Source of the DNA: Thermoactinospora rubra
GTDB taxonomy: Bacteria > Actinomycetota > Actinomycetes > Streptosporangiales > Streptosporangiaceae
Direction: 5' to 3'
DNA: 64,000 nucleotides
NCBI RefSeq assembly: GCF_002093975.1
Contig: NZ_MSZZ01000011.1
Location: 1 to 64,000, forward strand
In this document: positions 1 through 6,677 of the stretch, piece after piece
Position numbering within the stretch: the first letter of the stretch is position 1
How the letters are laid out: each line of letters begins with the position of its first letter
Made by a program: the position numbers and the translations under genes
Notes under the pieces: model-generated
Told to the model about the DNA's origin: nothing
Databases searched by the model: none
What the model saw: only the letters and a program-made list of their open reading frames with translations

Positions 1-43
1 GACCTCCCGCGGCGGGCTGGCGGTCAACGTCATCGAATGCTGA
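1..43 (+). CDS. possible 3' end of an upstream plus-strand gene
   Basis: Reading from base 2 gives a short open frame ending in LAVNVIEC and a TGA at 41-43. It would converge on the alpha/beta hydrolase gene with a 14-base overlap of the 3' ends. Thirteen codons are too few to assign a family, so this is only a note that a gene probably enters the window from the left. Confidence 0.25.
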   Translation, partial: TSRGGLAVNVIEC

Positions 44-830
44 CGACGCCCTCGTCCAGGAAGGCCGACACGGCGGCAAGCCACCGCTCGGGCTGATCGA
101 CGTGCGCCATGTGCCCGGCTTCGTCCAGCACCACCGCGCGCACTCCCGGTAGCGTCTCGGCCGCCTCCTCTGCCAGCCGTACCGGAAAGGTCATGTCCTG
201 CCGCCCGTGCAGCACCAGCACCGGCAGGCCGAGCGCCGCCAGCCGTTCGGGCCCGTCGGGGTAGCGCGGCGACGGCAGCCGCCCCGACCGCCACGGCTCC
301 AGATAGGAGGCGGTGAAGCGGATCCGTGAGAGCCGGTCGAGGTAGTCCGGCATGGCCTCGGCACGCCACACGTTCATCGGCGCGGTCGCGTAGGCCATGG
401 CCCGCGTCCATTCGACGCCGTCCAGGCCGGAGACGTCCTCACACGACGCCCTGCGCCGCTCGTACTCCGCCCAGCCGTCGAAGGCGCCCTCCGGGACGGG
501 CAGGATGCTGCTGGAGGCGACGATCAGCCGCCGGACGAGGTGGGGTGCCTGGATGGCCAGGCGCTGGGCGATCAGCCCGCCGTACGGGAAGCCCAGGACG
601 TCCACGGGCGTGCCGCCGATCAGCTCGGCCAGGTCGGCGACCATGGCGTCCGGCGTCAGCGGCTCGACGGCCGGCGACCTGCCGCAGCCGCGCAGGTCGG
701 GGAAGAGCAGCCGCCGCGATCCCGCCAGGCGGGCCAGGGGCTCGACGAGATAGCTGTGGTCCCAGTCGGGCCCGCCGTGGACGACGAGCAGCGTGCGCTC
801 GGCCGGGCCGCCGAGAACGCGGACGAACAT
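30..830 (-). CDS. alpha/beta hydrolase (proline iminopeptidase-like) with nucleophile Ser replaced by Pro
   Basis: A 266-residue alpha/beta-hydrolase fold protein. The oxyanion-hole segment LVVHGG lies near residues 15-20 and the DLRGCGRS strand near 45. The nucleophile elbow reads GFPYGG at 80-85 where the family has GxSxG, so position 82 is Pro (CCG, one transition from TCG). The other likely triad residues remain: Asp212 in GRQDMTFP and His240 in DEAGHM. The ATG follows directly on the TAG of the 604-residue gene with no gap, so it is the last gene of the DUF6286/AmaP operon. The sequence suggests a catalytically dead hydrolase or a different chemistry. A sequencing error in this single codon cannot be excluded. 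Confidence 0.8.
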   Translation of the reverse strand: MFVRVLGGPAERTLLVVHGGPDWDHSYLVEPLARLAGSRRLLFPDLRGCGRSPAVEPLTPDAMVADLAELIGGTPVDVLGFPYGGLIAQRLAIQAPHLVRRLIVASSSILPVPEGAFDGWAEYERRRASCEDVSGLDGVEWTRAMAYATAPMNVWRAEAMPDYLDRLSRIRFTASYLEPWRSGRLPSPRYPDGPERLAALGLPVLVLHGRQDMTFPVRLAEEAAETLPGVRAVVLDEAGHMAHVDQPERWLAAVSAFLDEGVVSIR

Positions 831-2645
831 CTACTTCTTGGCGTCCTTCCAGAACTCCTCGAGCATGGCCCGGCCGCCCTGGGCCTCGAACTGGAAGACG
901 AGCTGGTTGGCCATGCCCTTGAGGTCCGCCTCCGAGGGCCGCTCCCCCTCCGGCAGCTTGGCCGCCTGCTCCTTGAGGTAGGCGAGCGCCTCGGCCCGGT
1001 AGGCCTCGGTGAACTTCTCGTAGAACTCCTCCGGGTCGGTCTCCGTGTCGCCCATCTTGTCGTGGATCCAGTCCACCAGGTCCTTGGCGGCCTTGGAGGT
1101 CAGGGGGTTGGTGGCCACGTCCACCACCGGCCCGTACGCCTTGAAGGGCATGGTCAGGTAGCCGACCACGAGGGTCTTGAGCACCTCGGTGTTGGCCGCC
1201 CGGCGGGCGTCGCCGTCCAGCTTGGCGCGCTGCACGCCGCCGAGGATGAGTGCGAGCATGGCCTGGTCCTGCGCGAGCGCGGCCTGGAACGCGGGGTCCT
1301 CCAGGTCGCCCGACTTCAGCCGCTCCGGCGTGATCATGAAGCGGCTCTGGCCGGAGGCGGCCAGGCGCTGGGCCTCCGCCAGGAGGATGCCGCGGGCCTG
1401 CGCGTCGGTGCTGACGGCGCCGATGAAGTTCTTGACGTCGTCCAGCGAGACGCCGTCGAGGGTGAGCGCGTCCTTGGGCAGGCCGGGGATGTTGAGCTCG
1501 TAGGTCTTGCCGAACTCCTTGGCCTGCTCGTGGGCGGCCCAGCGCAGGTAGGGCTTGAAGTTCTCGGCCAGCGTCCTGGCCAGCTCGGGATGGCTGTTGA
1601 GGTCGCCGCGCCAGTGCTCGTCGCCGGACGCCTTCAGGATCCCGGCCCAGGCCGCCTTCAGCGCGGCGGGGTCGCCGGCGCCGGGCTTGGTGGCGTTGTT
1701 CAGCGCCTCGTTGAGGTTCTTGAAGTAGTCCTTGTCGTGCAGCGTGATCGAGCTGCTGGTGAGCTTCTTGACCGCCTCGGGGTCGGCGAGCACCAGCTGC
1801 ATGGCGTGCGGGTTGGCCTTGAGCGCGTGCATGATCTGCGCCAGGGCCAGGTCGCCCACGGGGCTGCCGCTGTGGCTCAGGATCCGCTTGGTGGCGTCGG
1901 CCAGGAGCTGGGGGGTGTGGGGCGCCAGGCGCATGAACACGGCGAGGTTGACCGGCTGGGTCTCCAGCAGCCGGTCGCGGACGTCCTTGGGCAGCGTGCC
2001 CGCCCGGTCGGCGGTGGCCACCATCATGGACAGGCCGCCGAGGTACTCCTTGAAGTAGTCGTAGTTGCCGCCCGTCACGTAGGGGTTGTCGGGCCGGCCG
2101 AACTCGGTGAACTGGTCGACGATGTCCTTGAGCGTGTCGGCGCCGAGGTGCTTGAGGTAGATCTCGGCGTACTCGGGATCGTGGACCTGCGCGCCGGACT
2201 TCTTCAGCGCGTCGAGCAGGCGCTGGCGGGCGGCCGTGTAGCGCGTGCCCATGGGGTTGTTGCGCTCGCGCAGGTACTCCTTCCAGGCGTCGGCGAGCTC
2301 CTTGGCGTCGGCCTCCGCCTGCCGCCTGGCCTCCGCGGTCAGCGGGATGGTGGCCGTGACCTTGTTGCCGTCATGGCCGAGGCCGGCCGGCGGGATGTTG
2401 GAGATGATCTCGATGCGCCGGTTCAGGTCCTTGATCCACTTGTCGAGGATGCCGGCGTAGTCCCCGTAGCGCTTGGGTGAGGCCTGGGCCTCCGCCGTGG
2501 CGTCGCTCTGCGCCACGCGCAGGCCGTACTTGAGCGGCTCGCCCAGCAAGTCCCCGTTGAGCGCGTCGCGGGCCTTCTTCATGGCCGCGAGCAACTTCTT
2601 CGCGCCTTCGGGGTTGATTCCCACTAACTCCCCCATGGCGCACAC
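831..2645 (-). CDS. 604-residue helical protein, possible DUF6571/WXG100-type
   Basis: A long soluble protein with no signal peptide or membrane segment, rich in Ala, Leu, Lys and Glu and predicted to be mostly helical. The N-terminus (NPEGAKKLLAAMKKARDAL) resembles the helical hairpin of WXG100-type secreted or scaffold proteins of actinobacteria. The middle contains LPKDVRDRLLETQPVNL and repeated helical stretches that recall DUF6571 proteins. That match is from memory and weak. Two ATG starts are possible, 2645 and 2636, and the second (MGELVG) is equally plausible. It starts about 10 bases after the AmaP-like gene and abuts the hydrolase gene, so it sits in a four-gene operon. The function is unknown. 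Confidence 0.7.
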   Translation of the reverse strand: MCAMGELVGINPEGAKKLLAAMKKARDALNGDLLGEPLKYGLRVAQSDATAEAQASPKRYGDYAGILDKWIKDLNRRIEIISNIPPAGLGHDGNKVTATIPLTAEARRQAEADAKELADAWKEYLRERNNPMGTRYTAARQRLLDALKKSGAQVHDPEYAEIYLKHLGADTLKDIVDQFTEFGRPDNPYVTGGNYDYFKEYLGGLSMMVATADRAGTLPKDVRDRLLETQPVNLAVFMRLAPHTPQLLADATKRILSHSGSPVGDLALAQIMHALKANPHAMQLVLADPEAVKKLTSSSITLHDKDYFKNLNEALNNATKPGAGDPAALKAAWAGILKASGDEHWRGDLNSHPELARTLAENFKPYLRWAAHEQAKEFGKTYELNIPGLPKDALTLDGVSLDDVKNFIGAVSTDAQARGILLAEAQRLAASGQSRFMITPERLKSGDLEDPAFQAALAQDQAMLALILGGVQRAKLDGDARRAANTEVLKTLVVGYLTMPFKAYGPVVDVATNPLTSKAAKDLVDWIHDKMGDTETDPEEFYEKFTEAYRAEALAYLKEQAAKLPEGERPSEADLKGMANQLVFQFEAQGGRAMLEEFWKDAKK

Positions 2646-2655
2646 ATTACTCAGA

Positions 2656-3144
2656 TCACTTGCGTACGTGCAGCCGAACGACGGCGCCCGTGTCGTTCTT
2701 GCACACGTCGCGCCGGATCCGGCCCACGATGTCGCGGCTGAGCCGCTTGACGACCTCGCCGGCGTCGGTCGCCGAACGGCAGGTGAGCGTGACGCGCAGC
2801 CTGCGGGAGCCGCCGACCAGCCGCACCGAGCCCCTGACGATGCCGTCCACGTCCTTCAGCCCCACGCACAGCATCGCCGTGCCGGTGCCGTTGCGCCTGC
2901 CGTACCGGCCCCAGCCGAGGGCGAGCAGCAGCCAGCGGAGCGTGATCAGCGCGAGGAGCACCATGGCGAGCGCCACGGCCCACAGGCTCCACGGGTCGGC
3001 GGACACCGACTCGATCACGTGCCGGGGGAGGATCCTGGCGTTCGGGGAGATGCGGGTGCCGCGCAGCCACGCATAGCCGCCTACGCCCGCCAGGACGCCG
3101 CCGACCACGGCCAGGCCGATCCGGTTGCCGATGTACTGCCGCAT
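2656..3144 (-). CDS. AmaP-like membrane protein (alkaline shock response anchor family)
   Basis: A 162-residue protein with two membrane segments (about residues 9-27 and 52-76) and a C-terminal cytoplasmic domain ending in VVRLHVRK. This layout fits the AmaP family, which in Staphylococcus anchors the Asp23 envelope-stress protein at the membrane. The start ATG directly follows the TAG of the DUF6286 gene, so the two are translationally coupled. In many actinobacteria this pair accompanies an Asp23/Gls24 gene. None is visible here: the next gene upstream is a divergent aldolase. A role in envelope stress or envelope maintenance is inferred. Confidence 0.65.
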   Translation of the reverse strand: MRQYIGNRIGLAVVGGVLAGVGGYAWLRGTRISPNARILPRHVIESVSADPWSLWAVALAMVLLALITLRWLLLALGWGRYGRRNGTGTAMLCVGLKDVDGIVRGSVRLVGGSRRLRVTLTCRSATDAGEVVKRLSRDIVGRIRRDVCKNDTGAVVRLHVRK

Positions 3145-3747
3145 CTAGATGCCCTTCCGGCGCAGCCGTACGACCACGTCGCCGCCGGCGCCCAGCGCCG
3201 CGAGCCGGTCGCCGACCGCCGTGCCGACCTTGCGCAGCGGCGAGCCCTGCGACTCGCTGCCGGTGACCACGGTGACCTCGATCAGGCGGCCGCGCAGCCG
3301 CACCCTCGCCTTGCCGACGCCGTCCACGCCCTGCGCGACCGCCCGCAGCGTACGGCGCAGCCCCGCCCTGGTGATGCCCACGACGACGAGAGGGTCGCCG
3401 GTCTCGAGCGGGACCAGCCTGGAGCGGCCGGGCAGGACGGCGTGCAGCAGGAGCAGCGCTCCGGCGGCGGCCAGCCCCATGGCCGGGAGGGAGGCCTCCT
3501 TCCAGGAGCTCTCGGCGGCCAGCTCGACCAGGCGGTCCACGGGCACCCAGCCGAGCGGCGCGTCCAGCAGCGTGCTGATCACCTCGGCCGCGGTCAGGCC
3601 CAGCGCGGCGGTGAGCGTGAGGGCCGTGGTCACGCCGGCCGGAGTCCGTGTGGGCCGCAGCACCCGGCTCGATCGGCCGCCGGAGCGGCGAGGCGCGCTC
3701 TTCGCGGTGCGGACGCCCGGCGATCTCTCCTGGAGCGTGGTTGTCAC
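3145..3747 (-). CDS. DUF6286 membrane protein
   Basis: About 200 residues with two hydrophobic segments (TTALTLTAALGLTAAEV and LPAMGLAAAGALLLLHAVL) separated by a short loop, then a C-terminal domain ending in GGDVVVRLRRKGI. This matches the DUF6286 family that pairs with AmaP in actinobacteria. I start it at the GTG at 3747. A longer reading from 3852 would add a Cys/Arg-rich leader reaching close to the divergent gene and looks non-coding. It is the first gene of the operon with AmaP, the 604-residue protein and the hydrolase. Confidence 0.65.
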   Translation of the reverse strand: MTTTLQERSPGVRTAKSAPRRSGGRSSRVLRPTRTPAGVTTALTLTAALGLTAAEVISTLLDAPLGWVPVDRLVELAAESSWKEASLPAMGLAAAGALLLLHAVLPGRSRLVPLETGDPLVVVGITRAGLRRTLRAVAQGVDGVGKARVRLRGRLIEVTVVTGSESQGSPLRKVGTAVGDRLAALGAGGDVVVRLRRKGI

Positions 3748-3868
3748 CCGATCACTGGTACACGCTCGCCCGGCGCGGCGACCCGGGCACCCGCCGCCCG
3801 TTTGCCGGATCCTTACTGTGAGGCCACATACATGACAGCTGCTCATATTCACCGGCGCGATATGTGGT

Positions 3869-3874
3869 TACGCT
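3869..3874 (+). promoter_or_regulatory. -10 box of a probable leaderless promoter
   Basis: TACGCT matches the actinobacterial TANNNT -10 pattern and ends 6 bases before the ATG at 3881, so transcription would begin at or next to the start codon. No ribosome binding site is seen. CCACATA and TATGTGG arms flank the region upstream (around 3823-3867). Confidence 0.4.
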
Positions 3875-3880
3875 GCTGCC

Positions 3881-5062
3881 ATGGACGACCGCCTGCGCTA
3901 CGACAGGGCCACGGCCGCGCTCGAGCCGCCCTTCGCCATCCTCGACCTGGCCGCGCTGCGCGCGAACGCGGCCGACATGGTACGGCGGGCGGGCGGCAAG
4001 CCGATTCGGGTGGCCAGCAAGTCGGTGCGGTCCCGGCAGGTGCTGGAGACGGTGCTGGCCATGGACGGCTTCCGCGGGATCATGGCGTTCACCCTGCCGG
4101 AGGCGCTGTGGCTGGCCTCGCACGGGTTCACCGACATCCTGGTGGCCTATCCCACGGCCGACCGGGCGGCGCTGGCGGCGCTGACGGCCGATCCGGTGGC
4201 GGCCCGCGAGATCACGGTGACCGTGGACTCGCCGGAGCATCTGGACTTCATCGCGGACGTCGGGATCCAGCACGAGATCCGGATATGTCTGGACATCGAC
4301 GCTGGATATGTGGCCTTTGGCGGGAAATTTCGGGCGGGAGCGCTGCGGTCGCCCGTCCGCGAGCCCGAAGAGGCCGCCGACCTGGCCGCCGACATCGCCA
4401 AGCGGCCGGGACTCAGGCTCGTCGGGCTGCTGGCCTACGAGGCGCAGATCGCCGGCGTGGGCGACGACCCGCCGGGCAACGCGATGCTGGCGCGGGCCAT
4501 CCGGGCGATGCAGGCCCGGTCCCGGCGCGAGCTGATCAGCCGCAGGGGCCGCATCGTCAACGCCGTCCGCCAGCTCGCCGACCTGGAGTTCGTCAACGGG
4601 GGCGGCACGGGGTCGATCGAGAAGACCGTGCGCGAGAAGGCCGTCACCGAGGTCGGCGCGGGCTCGGGGCTTTTCCACCCCCGGCTGTTCGACTTCTACC
4701 GCGGCTTCACCGGCCGCCCGGCGGCGCTGTTCGCCCTGCCGGTCGTGCGCCGCCCCGGCGTGGACTGCGTGACCGTGCTCGGCGGCGGCTACCTGGCCTC
4801 GGGCGCCCCCGGCCCGACCCGGCTGCCCCAGCCGTACCTGCCCGCGGGCCTGCGTTACTCCCCCGACGAGGGCGCGGGCGAGGTGCAGACGCCGCTGCTC
4901 GGCCAGGCGGCGCAGGACCTGCGCATCGGCGACAGGGTGTGGTTCCGGCACGCCAAGGCGGGGGAGATGTGCGAGCGGTTCGACGCCCTCCACCTCGTGG
5001 AGGGCGAGGAGGTCGTGGACCGCGTGCCGACCTACCGGGGCGAGGGGCGGACGTTCCTGTAG
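3881..5062 (+). CDS. PLP-dependent amino acid deaminase/aldolase (alanine racemase N-terminal fold)
   Basis: A 393-residue fold-type III PLP enzyme of the D-threonine aldolase/D-serine dehydratase-like group. The N-terminal barrel carries the expected PLP lysine in VASKSVRS (Lys47), then the CLDIDAG and GGGTGS segments. The C-terminal beta domain contains GDRVWFRHAKAGE, which fits the metal- and substrate-binding end of this family. The substrate is probably a D-hydroxy amino acid, by family only. In other actinobacteria this gene often neighbours an FAD-linked sugar-lactone oxidase, but here it stands alone. It diverges from the DUF6286 operon and its stop is four bases from the stop of the convergent DUF3618 gene. 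Confidence 0.82.
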   Translation: MDDRLRYDRATAALEPPFAILDLAALRANAADMVRRAGGKPIRVASKSVRSRQVLETVLAMDGFRGIMAFTLPEALWLASHGFTDILVAYPTADRAALAALTADPVAAREITVTVDSPEHLDFIADVGIQHEIRICLDIDAGYVAFGGKFRAGALRSPVREPEEAADLAADIAKRPGLRLVGLLAYEAQIAGVGDDPPGNAMLARAIRAMQARSRRELISRRGRIVNAVRQLADLEFVNGGGTGSIEKTVREKAVTEVGAGSGLFHPRLFDFYRGFTGRPAALFALPVVRRPGVDCVTVLGGGYLASGAPGPTRLPQPYLPAGLRYSPDEGAGEVQTPLLGQAAQDLRIGDRVWFRHAKAGEMCERFDALHLVEGEEVVDRVPTYRGEGRTFL

Positions 5063-5066
5063 CCGC

Positions 5067-5393
5067 CTAGCCTCGCCTGCGCCGCCGAAGCAGGACGAAC
5101 GCCGCCCCCACCGCCAGCACGGCGCCCACGCCGATCAGCACCGGCGCCAGGTTGGGCCGGTCGTCCCACAGCCGGTCGGGGTCGTCGCCGAACCGCACCG
5201 GCCTGGGCCGTACGCCCAGCGCGTCGCCCACGGAGCCGACCAGGTCGGCGGCCCGCTGCTTCATGCCGGCCACGCTCCGCTCGGCCACCCGCTTCGGGCT
5301 CACCCGGTCGGCGATGGCGTCGACGGTGCGGGCCAGCTCCGCCCGCGTCTGCGCGATCCGCCTCTCCAGCTCGTCGGGATCGGTCTCAGCCAT
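5067..5393 (-). CDS. DUF3618 membrane protein
   Basis: A 108-residue protein. The N-terminal DELERRIAQTRAELARTVDAIADRVSPKR segment (quoted in part: RRIAQTRAELARTVDAI) is the hallmark of DUF3618. A single C-terminal membrane helix follows (APVLIGVGAVLAVGAAFVLL) with a short Arg-rich tail. In actinobacteria such proteins usually accompany phage-holin-superfamily and YtxH-like membrane proteins. Here the gene is solitary and converges on the aldolase gene. The function is unknown, possibly envelope-related. Confidence 0.8.
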   Translation of the reverse strand: MAETDPDELERRIAQTRAELARTVDAIADRVSPKRVAERSVAGMKQRAADLVGSVGDALGVRPRPVRFGDDPDRLWDDRPNLAPVLIGVGAVLAVGAAFVLLRRRRRG

Positions 5394-5490
5394 GGCTCTC
5401 CTCTCTCGCCGCCCCGAGCGATCAGTCTGTCAGAATTCGGCGCCGGGAAGGCGACACAGGGTCGCGTTTCCGCACCGGTAGGTTGGACCC

Positions 5491-5964
5491 ATGACCGACA
5501 CCAAGCTCCAGCCGGGCGACGCCGCGCCCGACTTCGCCCTGCCCACCGCCGACGGCGGCACGGTCAGCCTCGAGGCTCTGCGCGGCAGGCGGGTCATCCT
5601 CTACTTCTACCCCGCCGCCATGACGCCCGGGTGCACCAAGCAGGCCTGCGACTTCCGCGACAGCCTCGACCAGCTGACCGGCGAGGGCTTCGCCGTCCTG
5701 GGGGTGTCGAAGGACGCCCCGGCCAAGCTGGCCAAGTTCGCCGAGCGCGACGCGCTCACCTTCCCACTGCTGTCGGACCCCTCGCTCGAGGTGCACAAGG
5801 CGTACGGGGCTTATGGGCTGAAGAAGCTGTACGGCAAGGAGGTGGAGGGGGTCATCCGGTCCACGTTCGTCATCGACGCCGACGGCAAGGTGGAGCTGGC
5901 GCTCTACAACGTGAAGGCGACCGGCCACGTGGCGGCGTTGAAGAAGAAGCTGGGCCTGGCCTGA
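5491..5964 (+). CDS. bcp: thioredoxin-dependent peroxiredoxin Bcp
   Basis: A 157-residue BCP/PrxQ-type peroxiredoxin that reduces hydrogen peroxide and organic hydroperoxides in the cytoplasm. The PAAMTPGCTKQACDFRD motif supplies peroxidatic Cys48 and resolving Cys53, five residues apart as in atypical two-cysteine BCPs. The length matches the family. It is a single-gene unit, with the DUF3618 gene divergent on its left and a hairpin just after its stop. Confidence 0.95.
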   Translation: MTDTKLQPGDAAPDFALPTADGGTVSLEALRGRRVILYFYPAAMTPGCTKQACDFRDSLDQLTGEGFAVLGVSKDAPAKLAKFAERDALTFPLLSDPSLEVHKAYGAYGLKKLYGKEVEGVIRSTFVIDADGKVELALYNVKATGHVAALKKKLGLA

Positions 5965-5968
5965 ATTA

Positions 5969-6019
5969 CCGACAATTCGCCAATTCTAGAAAATCTCGCC
6001 TTGCGACGAGGATTGTCGG
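5969..6019 (+). terminator. inverted repeat after bcp, possible terminator
   Basis: CCGACAAT at 5969-5976 pairs with ATTGTCGG at 6012-6019. CTCG and CGAG inside could form a second short stem. It begins five bases after the bcp stop. There is no U-run, so termination is only inferred. Confidence 0.4.
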
Positions 6020-6042
6020 CGGCAGCTCATAAAATTCCCGCC

Positions 6043-6374
6043 ATGGGCTACCAGAAATACACTTCGTAGGCAGGGCTCACGGCCGCGGGAAGGCTTCTCC
6101 TCACCGACTCGGACACGAGGAAGTCCTCATCCTGCGGACTCAGGGTCAGCGGACCAAGCCGCCGATCCTCCGCCGGGCCCTGGCAGAGGCGGGTGTACCG
6201 TACTCATGCGGGGCATGTAGGATTGGCGGCACTTGGCAGGGGAAGCCGCCGACTCTCCACGTCGACCACATCAACGGCGACCGGCTGGACAACCGCCCGG
6301 AGAATCTGCGATTCCTCTGCCCGAACCGCCACTCCCAAACGGGCAATTACGCGGGCAGGGGCAAGGGGCCGTAG
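6043..6374 (+). pseudogene. degraded HNH endonuclease gene whose 3' end overlaps a tRNA
   Basis: From about 6072 one frame (phase of 6072) reads to the TAG at 6372-6374. It contains RTKPPILRRALAEAGVPYSC, GACRIGGTWQGKP, VDHINGDRLDNRPENLRFLC and PNRHSQTGNYAG. This is the C-terminal part of a small actinobacterial HNH homing-type nuclease: the CxxC pair, DH and N residues are present. The second zinc pair CPNC has become CPNR. The frame has no start of its own. An ATG at 6043 opens MGYQKYTS in another frame and stops at 6067-6069, which looks like the original N-terminus. The helix-turn-helix middle appears deleted. The stop codon lies inside the tRNA acceptor/D-arm junction. With the hairpins, this is all I see between bcp and the histidine kinase. 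Confidence 0.65.
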
Positions 6375-6437
6375 CCCAACGGCAGAGGCACAGCTTTTAG
6401 GTGGCTGGCAGTGTGGGTTCGAATCCCACCGGCCCCA
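6365..6437 (+). tRNA. tRNA with UAG anticodon (nominally Leu) and a short variable loop
   Basis: A 73-base cloverleaf can be drawn. The acceptor is GGGGCCG (6365-6371) with CGGCCCC (6430-6436) and discriminator A6437. The D stem is GCC/GGC with a GG-containing loop, and the anticodon stem is CAGCT (6391-6395)/GGCTG (6403-6407) with a U-G closing pair. The anticodon loop is 6396-6402 and the T arm is GTGGG/CCCAC around TTCGAAT. The anticodon at 6398-6400 is UAG, which would read CUA Leu, yet the variable region is only five bases (GCAGT) whereas bacterial leucine tRNAs carry a long variable arm. CCA is not encoded. The 5' end overlaps the HNH remnant. It may be an unconventional or non-functional tRNA. 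Confidence 0.7.
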
Positions 6438-6484
6438 CAATCCAGGCGCGCCCGGTTCGCTCTCACGCCGGGGCGGCAAACGAA

Positions 6485-6519
6485 GGGCCGTGCGGCGCTT
6501 CCTCCTCGCCGCACGGCCC
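6485..6519 (+). terminator. 13-bp perfect hairpin downstream of the tRNA
   Basis: GGGCCGTGCGGCG (6485-6497) pairs exactly with CGCCGCACGGCCC (6507-6519) around a 9-base pyrimidine-rich loop. It is placed 48 bases after the tRNA and probably ends its transcript. No U-run follows, as is common in high-GC actinobacteria. Confidence 0.55.
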
Positions 6520-6553
6520 CACTCGGCGATCATGATCTACCGTCACGATCTCC

Positions 6554-6597
6554 CCTTACTCACTCCCCTCTTCGAGGATGCCGCAAGGGGAGTAAGG
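6554..6597 (+). repeat. interrupted inverted repeat upstream of the histidine kinase gene
   Basis: CCTTACTC (6554-6561) plus CCCCT (6565-6569) pair with AGGGGAGTAAGG (6586-6597), leaving a three-base bulge. It lies about 80 bases before the sensor kinase start, where an operator or leader hairpin would sit. The role is unproven. Confidence 0.4.
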
Positions 6598-6677
6598 ATC
6601 GCGTAAGACCAGGGTCGTAGGCGGTCCTCCCCCTCGAGGCGGAGAGGGGCGCGCGCCGGGTTACGTATGGTGAGGAT

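Noticed and set aside
540..2480. 646-codon open frame antisense to the 604-residue gene
   Set aside because: Composed of Leu/Gly/Val/Arg-rich filler with no domain; it arises from GC-biased third positions of the true minus-strand gene.
6390..6408. Alternative anticodon register for the tRNA
   Set aside because: Shifting the stem by one base breaks two pairs (C opposite C); CAGCT/GGCTG with a seven-base loop is the best fit and gives UAG.
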